Positions 15,950 to 24,245 of a stretch of DNA of 45,425 nucleotides are shown one piece after another. The translations under genes and the position numbers were made by a program. Source of the stretch: Myxococcales bacterium UBA1238. GTDB taxonomy: Bacteria; Myxococcota_A; Bradymonadia; UBA7976; UBA1532. The notes beneath the pieces were generated by a model, which was given only the letters and a program-made list of their open reading frames with translations, did no database searches and was not told the origin of the DNA. The stretch is taken from the NCBI GenBank assembly GCA_002309015.1, contig DBWM01000057.1:3646-49070 (forward strand). The letters are read 5' to 3'. Each line of letters begins with the position of its first letter. Position 1 is the first letter of the stretch.

Positions 15950-16454
15950 CCAGCGCGCCATCTATTTGCTGAACCGTCGAACTCATCGACCAGATGATGG
16001 GTAACAGCCCTGTCACCGTTGGCACAAACGCCAGTCCTTCCAGATAAGCTGCGACCGCAGATTGTTTCTTTGCACAGCCATGTAAGTGATAGAACCCGAT
16101 ACAGGGTGCAAGGGTAAAACACCAGATACATGCGCCAAAGACATCGGCATTCCAATAGCTGTCTCCGCCTAAAATCAGCGCTTTGGTGGCGATTGCGAAC
16201 GCTGTGATTTGGAGGAGATAAGCAAAACCTGCCGTAATTAAAGCCTTTTTTACGGAACTGCGCCCCAGCAGTGTGAGAGGTAACAGGAGCGCCACGAGGA
16301 TCCACAGCATCGTTTCAAAATAGCCTGCGCGATAGCCCTGGTCCTGAGCGGGAGCGAGCCTCATCAGGATGGCCCACAAGAGATGCGTCCATAACAAAAC
16401 TGTGAGGCTGAATACGGTCCAGAAGAATGCGTTTGATTTCAAAAAAGTCTTCAT
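15915..16454 (-). CDS. unidentified integral membrane protein, about five TM segments
   Basis: I do not recognise this 179-residue protein. Hydrophobic segments lie at about 10-31, 45-64, 70-94, 104-123 and 136-157, with short loops and positive residues near the ends of several. No enzymatic motif is evident. It starts with an ATG that overlaps the stop of the upstream gene by four bases (ATGA), so it is made together with the 599-residue helical-toroid protein and may form a complex with it. Its 3' end runs 35 bases into tdh on the opposite strand. Confidence 0.75.
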   Translation of the reverse strand: MKTFLKSNAFFWTVFSLTVLLWTHLLWAILMRLAPAQDQGYRAGYFETMLWILVALLLPLTLLGRSSVKKALITAGFAYLLQITAFAIATKALILGGDSYWNADVFGACIWCFTLAPCIGFYHLHGCAKKQSAVAAYLEGLAFVPTVTGLLPIIWSMSSTVQQIDGALVTRAYLLLHGM

Positions 16455-18250
16455 TTTTCGCTCTGTTCCATGGCTTTGAGTAAGAGATAAAGGCCAGAGA
16501 GATTATGCTGCACAAAGTCATTGCGGATGAGCGCTACATCTGGTCCCTGGCGGAACGCACCGAGAGCGCGCTCAGGGTTGACGATCCACCAGCTGTTTTC
16601 CTTTGTAAACTGGCTTCTTAACACAAACTGAGCCAGTTCTTTGGCGGCTTCTAGGCAGCGTTGACCGCGATGCTGTCTCTGTTCGAGCCATGCTGCCGCT
16701 GCGATCGCTTCCAATTTGGAACCTGCAGATGAGACATTGGGCAATTCCAGTGTTTCGAGTCCACCGCCCGCCAAATCGGGGGGAGCGCTTGGTGCATGAA
16801 GGCGTTGACGTATCATTAAGTCAGCGATTTCAAAGAGATATTCTTCAAACTCGCTGGCGATTCCGATGCGGTTGAGCAGTTCGATGGCTTGCGCAAGCCA
16901 GGCATCCGGAGACACCATGAGTCTGATGCCGTAGCCTTGCCATCTCTGTTTGATCAAATAATGCATGCCGCGTGTGGCTGCGTCCAAGGCTTCTTTTTGG
17001 CCTGTAAGGATGTGATATTGAAGGAGTCCCAGGATCGCTTCGCCGGGGTAGAAATGACTCTTTTCTTTGGGAATGCCTTTGCGATTCCAGTCATAATAAG
17101 ACAAAAACTCACCGGACGGCTGCTGCATGCGGATGAGATGTTTTGCTAAGCCATCCAGGAGATGTGCGTCGGTGCTGTTGGGCTGAATCTCCTCAAGTTC
17201 CGACAAAAAATAGAGTCCAAGACCTGCGCCGCCGAGTTTGGCCTTGCTGCCTTCTCTCGCAAAATATTCGCCGTCGTGAAACGCATCTTCTTGTAAATGT
17301 TGAAGAAAAAACTGCTTGGCCTTTTGGATCGCATCGAGCAGAAACGCATCGTGGCTGAGCCTCCAGGCTTGGATCATGGCGTGGATCGTGCCCGCATGGC
17401 GCAGCAGGTTAAACCCATCTGTGACCTGATCGGTGTGAGGAAAATACTCATATGTAATACGGCCTTCGGCATCGGTTTCGCGCGCTAAGTACAGACTTGC
17501 CCATGCAATTCTTTCTTTGAGCAGCGCTGCCGTGATGGGCGGAGCATCTGTATTGACGCGCATGATCGGTTGGGCTTGTTCACCGACCTCTATAAAACTC
17601 TCTGTACGGAATGTGAGCAGTTGGGCTTTGGCGGCTTGTTCGGCTGTAAATCCGGCCTTTTTTTGTGCCAGTTCGCGGATGGTTGTCTCTATTTTTTTGA
17701 GTGGAACCTGAGCTTCGATGCTCCAGGAAGGCATGAGCCTGAATGGAGGTAACTCGTCGATTTTTAAAGTGAATCCATTGAGCCCTTTGTCGAAACCGAA
17801 CCCTTTCCAGCCGGGATATGCAGCCTGCTCTTCTGAAATCATGTGATCGAGTTTGAAACGAAAGCGGTTTTGCCTAACGGCTTGCTTTTGGCTTTCGGTG
17901 AGTCCATTCCAGATTTTTTGGCAGGCTTGCCGGACGCCTTGCGAGAGATCCTGGCTGTTCGGTTCGTATCCGCCCGGAGCTTGTGGGATGAGCGACAAAA
18001 ACCAGCCGGGCTGGGCGCTGGAATCGAGGGCGTGTTCTTCTGCGGATTCTATGTGGGATAGATATAAATGAGCGCTTTTAAATAGCTTTGTAGCTGTTCC
18101 ATCCTCTTTTTGAAAAAATGTTTGACTTTTGATTGTTGATCGATAAACGACAGTCTTGCAAAAACTGGGTAGAACTGCGTAAAGCGTTAAACCTGCAAGG
18201 ATGATGAATGTGAAAAAGCCCATCATTCTCAAGAAAATAAATTTTTTCAT
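16451..18250 (-). CDS. membrane-anchored protein with predicted (alpha/alpha) toroid domain
   Basis: The 599-residue protein has one N-terminal hydrophobic segment (about 8-28) that should act as an anchor with the rest outside the cytoplasm. Residues 30-230 are unassigned. The C-terminal 370 residues repeat paired helices with motifs such as FNLLRHAGTIHAM, GGAGLGLYFLSEL, HFYPGEAILGLLQYHILTG and HNLSGLYLLLKAM. This is the look of six-hairpin glycosidase, C5-epimerase or lanthionine-cyclase type toroids, which often act on polysaccharides. No catalytic pair can be named with confidence. AAGG lies six bases before the ATG. It is co-translated with the downstream five-TM protein and divergent from the beta-barrel/manC/manB group, so a surface-polysaccharide role is a reasonable guess but only that. 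Confidence 0.75.
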   Translation of the reverse strand: MKKFIFLRMMGFFTFIILAGLTLYAVLPSFCKTVVYRSTIKSQTFFQKEDGTATKLFKSAHLYLSHIESAEEHALDSSAQPGWFLSLIPQAPGGYEPNSQDLSQGVRQACQKIWNGLTESQKQAVRQNRFRFKLDHMISEEQAAYPGWKGFGFDKGLNGFTLKIDELPPFRLMPSWSIEAQVPLKKIETTIRELAQKKAGFTAEQAAKAQLLTFRTESFIEVGEQAQPIMRVNTDAPPITAALLKERIAWASLYLARETDAEGRITYEYFPHTDQVTDGFNLLRHAGTIHAMIQAWRLSHDAFLLDAIQKAKQFFLQHLQEDAFHDGEYFAREGSKAKLGGAGLGLYFLSELEEIQPNSTDAHLLDGLAKHLIRMQQPSGEFLSYYDWNRKGIPKEKSHFYPGEAILGLLQYHILTGQKEALDAATRGMHYLIKQRWQGYGIRLMVSPDAWLAQAIELLNRIGIASEFEEYLFEIADLMIRQRLHAPSAPPDLAGGGLETLELPNVSSAGSKLEAIAAAAWLEQRQHRGQRCLEAAKELAQFVLRSQFTKENSWWIVNPERALGAFRQGPDVALIRNDFVQHNLSGLYLLLKAMEQSEK

Positions 18251-18394
18251 GCAAACCTTTCATGGCGCTGAGCCTGAATGATGTGCGGTTTAGGCGCGTC
18301 AAATTTGCGCAAGGCGTCGTTCGATGTTGAATGGCATTGCGTTGAATGCGCTCTTAAGACGATAGTACGCAGCATCGATTGGGAGATGAAAAAC

Positions 18395-19219
18395 ATGAGG
18401 CAAAAAATCTGTTTATTAGCGGGCCTTTTGGCGCTCAGTTCGACCGCATGGGCTTATGAGGACGGCGTTTCGGAATGGACTTCGAGCAAAAATGCCTCCT
18501 CGGGGAGCAAAAAATCGGGTTCGGGTACATCGAAAGCTTCCAGCGCAGCAAAGAAAGGCGCTTCTAAAGCGAAAAATAAATATTCGCAAGTGGTCAATGA
18601 CAAGCTGGACGCGGGTACTCTGGGCGTCAAATTCAGCATGAACTGGGCATGGATGTCGAGCGATTATGACTACACAGAGTTGAATACAGGCTTTAGTCTC
18701 AAGGTTGGTTTGGCATACGATTCATCTCTGTTTGGACCTTTGGGCTATCGCATTGAAGGCCTTTATGTTCGCGATGCTATGAACTACCAAGGCCATGAAA
18801 AAGGTCCTTTCGGTAACACAGACTATGACATCTTATCGTCCTATTTTGAAGTGCCATTGATGCTCACTCTGCGCTACCAGATCGTTCCCAGAGTGACCGC
18901 TTACGGTACTTTTGGCGGATATTTAGCCTACAATATTTCAAATGAGCTGCGCGAAGACGGCAAAACGAAGCTCAAGAAGCGATACCACAATTCCGTCGAT
19001 GAAGATCGAGATTTCAATGATGCCTGGAAATGGTTCGATTATGGCATCAATTTTGGTTTTGGCGCCTTTATTCCTATCACCAAATCCCTGCTGGCATCGG
19101 CCGAAATGAGGTTCGTTTTTGGTTTGGCGGATCGCGAAGATCACACAAAGACCAAGACCGACGAAGACTACCCCATGAATAAGCGGAACGTGATGTTTAC
19201 GCTTGGCCTCCATTTCTGA
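18395..19219 (+). CDS. outer-membrane beta-barrel protein with Ser/Lys-rich linker
   Basis: The chosen ATG at 18395 gives a 274-residue precursor with a clean signal peptide cleaved after SSTAWA. An ATG at 18386 is possible, but the GGGAG site (18381-18385) suits the later one at nine bases, and the longer open frame from 18278 adds non-signal sequence. The mature protein begins with about 40 low-complexity residues of Ser, Lys, Gly and Ala. Amphipathic strands with alternating aromatic residues follow and end in FTLGLHF, whose terminal phenylalanine is the usual signal for BAM-mediated insertion. Size and strand pattern suggest an 8-10 strand barrel of the OmpA/OmpX type without a periplasmic domain. 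It lies 24 bp before manC and may be cotranscribed. Confidence 0.82.
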   Translation: MRQKICLLAGLLALSSTAWAYEDGVSEWTSSKNASSGSKKSGSGTSKASSAAKKGASKAKNKYSQVVNDKLDAGTLGVKFSMNWAWMSSDYDYTELNTGFSLKVGLAYDSSLFGPLGYRIEGLYVRDAMNYQGHEKGPFGNTDYDILSSYFEVPLMLTLRYQIVPRVTAYGTFGGYLAYNISNELREDGKTKLKKRYHNSVDEDRDFNDAWKWFDYGINFGFGAFIPITKSLLASAEMRFVFGLADREDHTKTKTDEDYPMNKRNVMFTLGLHF

Positions 19220-19243
19220 TGATACCCTCCTCTTTGTGACATC

Positions 19244-20581
19244 ATGCCTTTTCGAGTTGCCATTCAACCGGTGATCTTATCCGGTGGGGCAGGCAAGCGG
19301 CTTTGGCCGTTATCTGTTGCTGATTGTCCCAAACAATTCTTGAAACTTGTTGGAAATCAATCACTTTTGCGTCAAACCATTGAGCGCGTATTGCCTTTTG
19401 AGCCGTTGAATCCGCCCTATGTGATTTGCTCAGCCCGGCACGGTGCGCTGGTTCAAAGCGAACTGAGTGATTGGGCGCTTAAGGAAGAAATCTTTTTGGA
19501 GCCTGTAGGGCGAAATACGGCACCGGCCATCGCGATGGCGGCGTTGAGAGCGGTTCAGAACGGGGATCCGCTGCTGCTGGTGCTGCCGTCGGATCATCGT
19601 TTGAGCGATTTGAAGCGATTTGAACGGGCGGTTGAGGATGCGGCTGAGCTCGCGATGGAAGGGTGGCTCTGTACGTTTGGGATTGTGCCCGATCATCCCG
19701 AAACGGGCTATGGCTATATTCTTCGAAGTCAGCGAATTCTCAATGGTTTTAAGGTGGAACGCTTCGTTGAAAAGCCCAGTTTGGATCGGGCAAAAGCCTA
19801 TCTGGCGGACGGCCGCTATAACTGGAACAGCGGCATGTTTTTGTTTCGGGCGTCGAGTTTGCTTCGGGAAATGGAGCGATGGGCGCCCGATGTGTTGCAG
19901 GCTTGCCAGAAGGCTTATCACTCCATTTCATATGAGGGCGCATTCCTTCAGATCCCCAAAGACGATTTCGAAAAATGTCCTTCCATTTCAATCGATTACG
20001 CGGTGATGGAGAAGACCGATCGCGCAGTCGTGGTGCCATTGGATGCGGGCTGGTCTGATGTGGGATCCTGGGATGCGGTCTATGCTTTGCACGAAGAGGA
20101 TGCATGCAAAAATGTGATTGTGGGGCAAGGATTTGTGCATTGCGGGGAGGGCAATTATGTGCATAGCTCTCATCGGCTGGTGGCTTTGGAGCATGTGAAT
20201 GACTTAATGGTCATTGCGACCGATCGCGCCGTTTGTGTGATGAAGCGCGGTGAAAGTCAGCGCGTGAAGGATCTTGTAGAGGCTTTGGAATCGCAGAATC
20301 TGATGCCCAACCAGGGGAGCTGGCGGCCGATCGCTTCACAGGAAACGTATTGCATTGCAGAATGCCGCCTGGCTTCCGGTCAAACCATAGAGCTCAATGA
20401 AGAATGGGCCTCGATTTGTGTGGTGGAAGGTGAGATAGAACTCAAATCAGAACAGGAAAAACAACTGCTGAAAAAGGGTGAAAGCAAAGAAATTTCTGTT
20501 CAAAATCCATTCGTTATAAGTAATGCGACTGCGATGCCTGCGTTGCTTTTAAAGACGACCTGGAACGCTGTTGAAAGATAA
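19244..20581 (+). CDS. manC: mannose-1-phosphate guanylyltransferase with degenerate isomerase cupin
   Basis: ManC makes GDP-mannose from mannose-1-phosphate and GTP. The N-terminal nucleotidyltransferase domain is intact: ILSGGAGKRLWPLS at 11-24, the FLEPVGRNTAPA motif, FVEKP and WNSGMFLFR. Type II enzymes also carry a C-terminal phosphomannose isomerase cupin with a QMHHHRAEHW-type metal site. Here that region (about 358-445) is recognisable from its position and from VVEGEIEL, but the histidine cluster is replaced by TIELNEEWASI, so isomerase activity is probably lost. At 445 residues it is slightly shorter than the usual 470. No Shine-Dalgarno precedes the ATG; the 24 upstream bases are pyrimidine-rich. 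It is three bases upstream of manB. Confidence 0.92.
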   Translation: MPFRVAIQPVILSGGAGKRLWPLSVADCPKQFLKLVGNQSLLRQTIERVLPFEPLNPPYVICSARHGALVQSELSDWALKEEIFLEPVGRNTAPAIAMAALRAVQNGDPLLLVLPSDHRLSDLKRFERAVEDAAELAMEGWLCTFGIVPDHPETGYGYILRSQRILNGFKVERFVEKPSLDRAKAYLADGRYNWNSGMFLFRASSLLREMERWAPDVLQACQKAYHSISYEGAFLQIPKDDFEKCPSISIDYAVMEKTDRAVVVPLDAGWSDVGSWDAVYALHEEDACKNVIVGQGFVHCGEGNYVHSSHRLVALEHVNDLMVIATDRAVCVMKRGESQRVKDLVEALESQNLMPNQGSWRPIASQETYCIAECRLASGQTIELNEEWASICVVEGEIELKSEQEKQLLKKGESKEISVQNPFVISNATAMPALLLKTTWNAVER

Positions 20582-20584
20582 AAA

Positions 20585-21940
20585 ATGACGCTGTTGCCTT
20601 GTTTTAAAGCTTACGATGTTCGAGGGAAAACGCCCTCTGAGCTCAATCCCGATTTGGCATGGTCTATCGCGCGCGCTTATTGTGATGTGATGCATCCTCG
20701 CACTGTGGCTGTTGGAAAAGATGTGCGCTTGTCGAGCGATGCCTTGCATGCGGCGGTGGTGCGCGGTGTGATCGAAGGTGGAGCCGATGTGGTGGACTTG
20801 GGGCTTTGCGGGACGGAAGAGATTTATTTTGCCACGTCATCTCAATGGCTCGATGGTGGCATTATGGTTACGGCGAGCCATAACCCCGCGGAATATAATG
20901 GGATTAAATTTGTAGGCCGATCGGCTCGCCCCTTGAAAGAGGAAGATTTTAAAGCCATCGGGGAGCGCGCTTCGGCCGGATATACGCCCAGGGCGGCTTC
21001 GGGAAGAGTCTATCGCCAGGAATCCAAAGAGGATTTTGTAAAAAATATCGTTGAATGGTGGGGACTCCACGCGGGACGCAGGCTCAAAGTGGTGATGGAT
21101 GCGGGCAACGGTTGTGCGGGGCCTCTGGTGCGCGCGTTTGCGGAGAGCCTGCCCCTCGATGTGGTGCCCGTGCGCTGCGATCCCGATGGCACGTTCCCGA
21201 CCGGTGTTCCGAACCCACTTTTACAAGAAAATCGGGCGGTTACGTCGAAGGCAGTGATCGATGCAGGGGCTGATTTGGGGATCGCCTGGGATGGCGATGG
21301 CGACCGCTGCTTCTTCTTTGACGATCAGGGGCAGTTTATAGAAGGTTATTACATCGTGGGTCTGTTGGCGGAAGCCATGCTGGCCTCTCATCCGCGCTCC
21401 AAGATCGTGCACGATCCGCGATTGTATTGGAATACCGTGGAGTTGGTCGAAGCGGCCTCCGGTGTGCCGGTGATGTCGAAGACCGGGCATGCTTTTATGA
21501 AAGCCCGCATGCGCGAAGTCGATGCGATCTATGGTGGCGAAATGAGCGCGCACCATTACTTTAAAGACTTCGCATATTGCGATTCCGGAATGATTCCGTG
21601 GGTTTTAATGGCATCGAAACTGTCTCACTCGAAGAGTTCGCTGTCTGAAAAACTGGCTGCGAGAATGAGCGCTTATCCTTGCAGCGGCGAGATCAACCGT
21701 CAGGTGGCCAATACCAGCGAAGTGATCGCGCATGTACGCGAAAAATATCAGCCATTGGCTACAAAATGGGATGAGCTCGATGGCATTTCGGGCGAGTTTG
21801 GAGACTGGCGGTTCAATTTGCGCAGCTCTAATACCGAACCTCTTTTGCGACTCAATGTGGAATCGCGCGGAGATCGGGATGTGATGCAGGCGCGGCTGGA
21901 CGAATTGCTGGCCGAGATTCAGCCTTTTGAGCGCGCGTAA
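20585..21940 (+). CDS. manB: phosphomannomutase/phosphoglucomutase
   Basis: ManB interconverts mannose-6-phosphate and mannose-1-phosphate, supplying ManC. This 451-residue alpha-D-phosphohexomutase shows all four family loops: the phosphoserine loop TASHNP with Ser98, the metal loop DGDGDR (Asp236, Asp238, Asp240), the sugar-specificity loop GEMSAHHYF near 318-326 and the phosphate-binding loop RSSNTEP near 415-421. The GEMSAHHYF form is that of bifunctional PMM/PGM enzymes such as AlgC, so glucose phosphates may also be used. Only three bases separate it from manC, and the gene starts behind a weak GAAAG site. Together they form a two-gene GDP-mannose operon without adjacent glycosyltransferases. 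Confidence 0.94.
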   Translation: MTLLPCFKAYDVRGKTPSELNPDLAWSIARAYCDVMHPRTVAVGKDVRLSSDALHAAVVRGVIEGGADVVDLGLCGTEEIYFATSSQWLDGGIMVTASHNPAEYNGIKFVGRSARPLKEEDFKAIGERASAGYTPRAASGRVYRQESKEDFVKNIVEWWGLHAGRRLKVVMDAGNGCAGPLVRAFAESLPLDVVPVRCDPDGTFPTGVPNPLLQENRAVTSKAVIDAGADLGIAWDGDGDRCFFFDDQGQFIEGYYIVGLLAEAMLASHPRSKIVHDPRLYWNTVELVEAASGVPVMSKTGHAFMKARMREVDAIYGGEMSAHHYFKDFAYCDSGMIPWVLMASKLSHSKSSLSEKLAARMSAYPCSGEINRQVANTSEVIAHVREKYQPLATKWDELDGISGEFGDWRFNLRSSNTEPLLRLNVESRGDRDVMQARLDELLAEIQPFERA

Positions 21941-21990
21941 CCGAAATCGGGCTGCATTCTGAAGCGCTTAAAACCTTTGTAAAAAAAGGC

Positions 21991-22019
21991 TTTACAGATT
22001 TCAGATCTTGGCGTATTGT
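21991..22019 (+). promoter_or_regulatory. sigma-70-type promoter of rpsA
   Basis: TTTACA (21991-21996, five of six consensus bases), a 17-base spacer and TATTGT (22014-22019, four of six) form a good promoter 51 bases after the manB stop. Transcription would begin near 22026, giving a leader of about 75 bases that contains both hairpins described next. Confidence 0.65.
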
Positions 22020-22033
22020 ACGCTTCCATTTTT

Positions 22034-22075
22034 CGCAGACCACCCTGTCTGCGGCTCCCAAATCGGGAGTTTTTT
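22034..22075 (+). terminator. tandem hairpins with terminator-like end inside the rpsA leader (candidate attenuator)
   Basis: CGCAGAC (22034-22040) pairs with GTCTGCG (22047-22053), and right after it CTCCC (22055-22059) pairs with GGGAG (22065-22069), followed by six T (22070-22075). The second hairpin has the form of an intrinsic terminator but lies between the likely rpsA promoter and the rpsA ATG, only 26 bases from it. It may end read-through from manCB, act as an attenuator, or be bound by S1 itself. The stem of five base pairs is short for an efficient terminator. Confidence 0.6.
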
Positions 22076-22101
22076 CAATCAGTTAGGGAGAAACCACAAC
22101 C

Positions 22102-23871
22102 ATGGAGTACCGTAGCGTTAGCGTCCAGGAACTCCGCAACCGGACTTCGGTCGACGAGGATTTGCCTCGCGCCAAGGCTCCGCAAAGCGGCGACAATTCC
22201 TTCGAGACCCTTTTTGAGCAATTTGAAGCCAACCAAGGATTCCACGTTGGCGAGATCGTCAAGGGTCGGGTTATTACGGTGACCAAGGACTTTGTCGTCG
22301 TCGATATCGGTTACAAGTCTGAAGGTCAAATTCCTGTCAGCGAATTCAAAGATGCCGATGGGAATGTGGAAGTCAAGGCTGGCGATGAGGTCGAAGTCTA
22401 CGCGGATCAGGCGGAAGATGACGACGCTCTCATTGAACTGTCGAAGGAAAAGGCTGTTCGCCTCCGCATTTGGGAGAAGATCAGCGAAGCTTGCGAGCGC
22501 GACGAACTGGTCAAAGGCAAGATCACCGCGCGCGTCAAGGGCGGTCTTTCGGTCGATATCGGTGTCAAGGCCTTCCTGCCTGGCAGCCAGGTCGACATTC
22601 GTCCGATCCGCAACCTCGAGAAGTTCATCGGCCAGGAGTACGAGTTCAAGGTCATCAAGTTCAACAAGCGCCGTGGCAACATCGTTTTGTCCCGCCGCGT
22701 CTTGCTTGAGCGTGAGCGCGCTTCCTTGAAGGCCCGCACCCTGCAGCAGCTCGAAGAAGGCCGCGTCCTCAAGGGCACCGTCAAGAACATCACCGAATAC
22801 GGCGCATTCGTCGATTTGGGCGGCATCGATGGCTTGCTCCACATCACCGACATGAGCTGGGGCCGCGTCAACCATCCCTCCGAAATGGTTCAGGTGGGCG
22901 ACGAGATCGAGGTCAAGGTCCTCAAGTTCAACTCGGATACCGAGCGCGTTTCCCTCGGTCTGAAGCAGATTTCCGAGGATCCCTGGATCCATGCCGAAGA
23001 CAAGTATCACGTCGGCGATCGCGTTGCGGGCCGCGTGGTCAGCCTCACCGATTACGGCGCATTCGTCGAACTCGAAGAGGGCATCGAGGGCCTGATCCAC
23101 ATCAGCGAGATGAGCTGGACCCGTCGCGTCAAGCATCCTTCCCGCATGGTCGCCATCGGCGATACCGTCGAAACGATCGTCCTCGACATCGACTCCAAGA
23201 ACAAGCGCATCAGCCTCGGCATGAAGCAGATCGAGCCCAACCCCTGGACCCTGCTTCACGAGCGTTATCCGGTCGGCACCCGCATCTTGGGTAAGATCCG
23301 CAACATCACCGACTTCGGTATCTTCATCGGTATCGAAGAGGGCATCGATGGTCTGGTCCATATCAGCGACCTGAGCTGGACTCAGAAGATCAAGCACCCC
23401 TCCGAAATCTACAAGAAGGGTGACGAGGTCGAGGCCGTCGTGCTCAACATCGATGTTGAAAACGAGCGTTTCAGCCTGGGTATCAAGCAGTTGCGTCCCG
23501 ATGCATGGGAAGCCGAGATCCCCAACCGCTACACCATCGGCCGTCTGGTCAAGGGCAAGATCACCAAGATCCACGATTTTGGTGCTTTTATGGAACTCGA
23601 GCCCGGCGTCGAAGGTTTGATTCACGTCAGCGAAATGTCTGCTGACCGCGTCAACAACCCGGCCGACGTGGTGACCGAAGGTCAGGAAGTGCTCGCCGAG
23701 ATCATTTCGGTGGACCGCGAAGAGCGCAAGATCGGCTTGTCGCTGAAGTCCGTGGACAGCACCGACGGCGGCGATTTTGACTCCCGCTCCTACATCGAAA
23801 AGCAGGGCAAGAGCACCGCTTCCCTGGGCGACATGTTCGGCGATCAGTTGGGCAAACTCCGCGACGAGTAA
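22102..23871 (+). CDS. rpsA: 30S ribosomal protein S1, six S1 domains
   Basis: S1 binds mRNA on the small ribosomal subunit and helps start translation on messages with weak ribosome sites. The 589-residue protein contains six S1 OB-fold repeats beginning near GEIVKGRV, DELVKGKI, GRVLKGTV, GDRVAGRV, GTRILGKI and GRLVKGKI. The last four carry the classical GAFV/GIFI and GLIHIS RNA-binding signatures and the first two, which bind the ribosome, are more divergent. Six domains is the proteobacterial form. Codon use is visibly different from the neighbours, with a strong preference for C-ending codons and AAG/GAG, as expected for a highly expressed gene. AGGGAG lies 12 bases before the ATG, a long spacing. 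A strong terminator follows. Confidence 0.97.
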   Translation: MEYRSVSVQELRNRTSVDEDLPRAKAPQSGDNSFETLFEQFEANQGFHVGEIVKGRVITVTKDFVVVDIGYKSEGQIPVSEFKDADGNVEVKAGDEVEVYADQAEDDDALIELSKEKAVRLRIWEKISEACERDELVKGKITARVKGGLSVDIGVKAFLPGSQVDIRPIRNLEKFIGQEYEFKVIKFNKRRGNIVLSRRVLLERERASLKARTLQQLEEGRVLKGTVKNITEYGAFVDLGGIDGLLHITDMSWGRVNHPSEMVQVGDEIEVKVLKFNSDTERVSLGLKQISEDPWIHAEDKYHVGDRVAGRVVSLTDYGAFVELEEGIEGLIHISEMSWTRRVKHPSRMVAIGDTVETIVLDIDSKNKRISLGMKQIEPNPWTLLHERYPVGTRILGKIRNITDFGIFIGIEEGIDGLVHISDLSWTQKIKHPSEIYKKGDEVEAVVLNIDVENERFSLGIKQLRPDAWEAEIPNRYTIGRLVKGKITKIHDFGAFMELEPGVEGLIHVSEMSADRVNNPADVVTEGQEVLAEIISVDREERKIGLSLKSVDSTDGGDFDSRSYIEKQGKSTASLGDMFGDQLGKLRDE

Positions 23872-23885
23872 GCCTTTTGGGTCAT

Positions 23886-23928
23886 AAAGCGGAGCTGGCA
23901 GGATCGTTGTCAGCTCCGCTTTTTATTT
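23886..23928 (+). terminator. strong intrinsic terminator after rpsA
   Basis: AAAGCGGAGCTG (23886-23897) pairs perfectly with CAGCTCCGCTTT (23911-23922), giving a 12-bp stem with a 13-base loop and the T-rich tail TTTTTATTTT. It lies between rpsA and the HU/IHF gene, whose start is 15 bases after the tail. Confidence 0.9.
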
Positions 23929-23942
23929 TGAGAGAGCGACCG

Positions 23943-24236
23943 ATGACTAAGAATGATCTCGTGGAAGCCGTGGCTTTGAAGGCGCCGGCCTGGACCAAAA
24001 AAAACGTTGAGCATGCGGTGAATTCAATTTTTGATTCTCTCTCGCTGGCTCTGAAGAACAATGAGCGCATCGAAATTCGCGGTTTGGGCAGCTTTAGAGT
24101 TAAAGATCGCAAAGCTCGCGTGGGTCGTAATCCCAAGACGGGCGACGAAGTGAAGATTCCCGAGCGCCGCGTGCCCGTGTTTACGGTGGGCAAAGAATTG
24201 AAGGCGCGTGTTGACCGTTTGAACCCTGAGGTTTGA
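23943..24236 (+). CDS. HU/IHF-family DNA-bending protein
   Basis: This 97-residue protein is a histone-like DNA-binding protein. It starts with the typical MTKNDLVEAV helix, has the RIEIRGLGSF strand that leads into the DNA-clasping beta arms, and carries GRNPKTGDEVKIP, whose proline intercalates into DNA at kinks. Length and position after rpsA resemble IhfB, which follows rpsA in E. coli, although sequence alone does not separate IHF-beta from HU in this lineage. The ATG at 23943 is chosen because the frame upstream runs back through the rpsA terminator. GAGAG provides a ribosome site. A terminator separates it from rpsA, so it depends on read-through or on a promoter I could not see. Confidence 0.92.
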   Translation: MTKNDLVEAVALKAPAWTKKNVEHAVNSIFDSLSLALKNNERIEIRGLGSFRVKDRKARVGRNPKTGDEVKIPERRVPVFTVGKELKARVDRLNPEV

Positions 24237-24245
24237 GCGTTTGAA

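Noticed and set aside
22075..23625. Long minus-strand open frame (516 codons) opposite rpsA
   Set aside because: It is the mirror of the biased codon use of rpsA. Its repeated Asp/Leu-rich segments follow the six S1 repeats, and it has no start context or family likeness.
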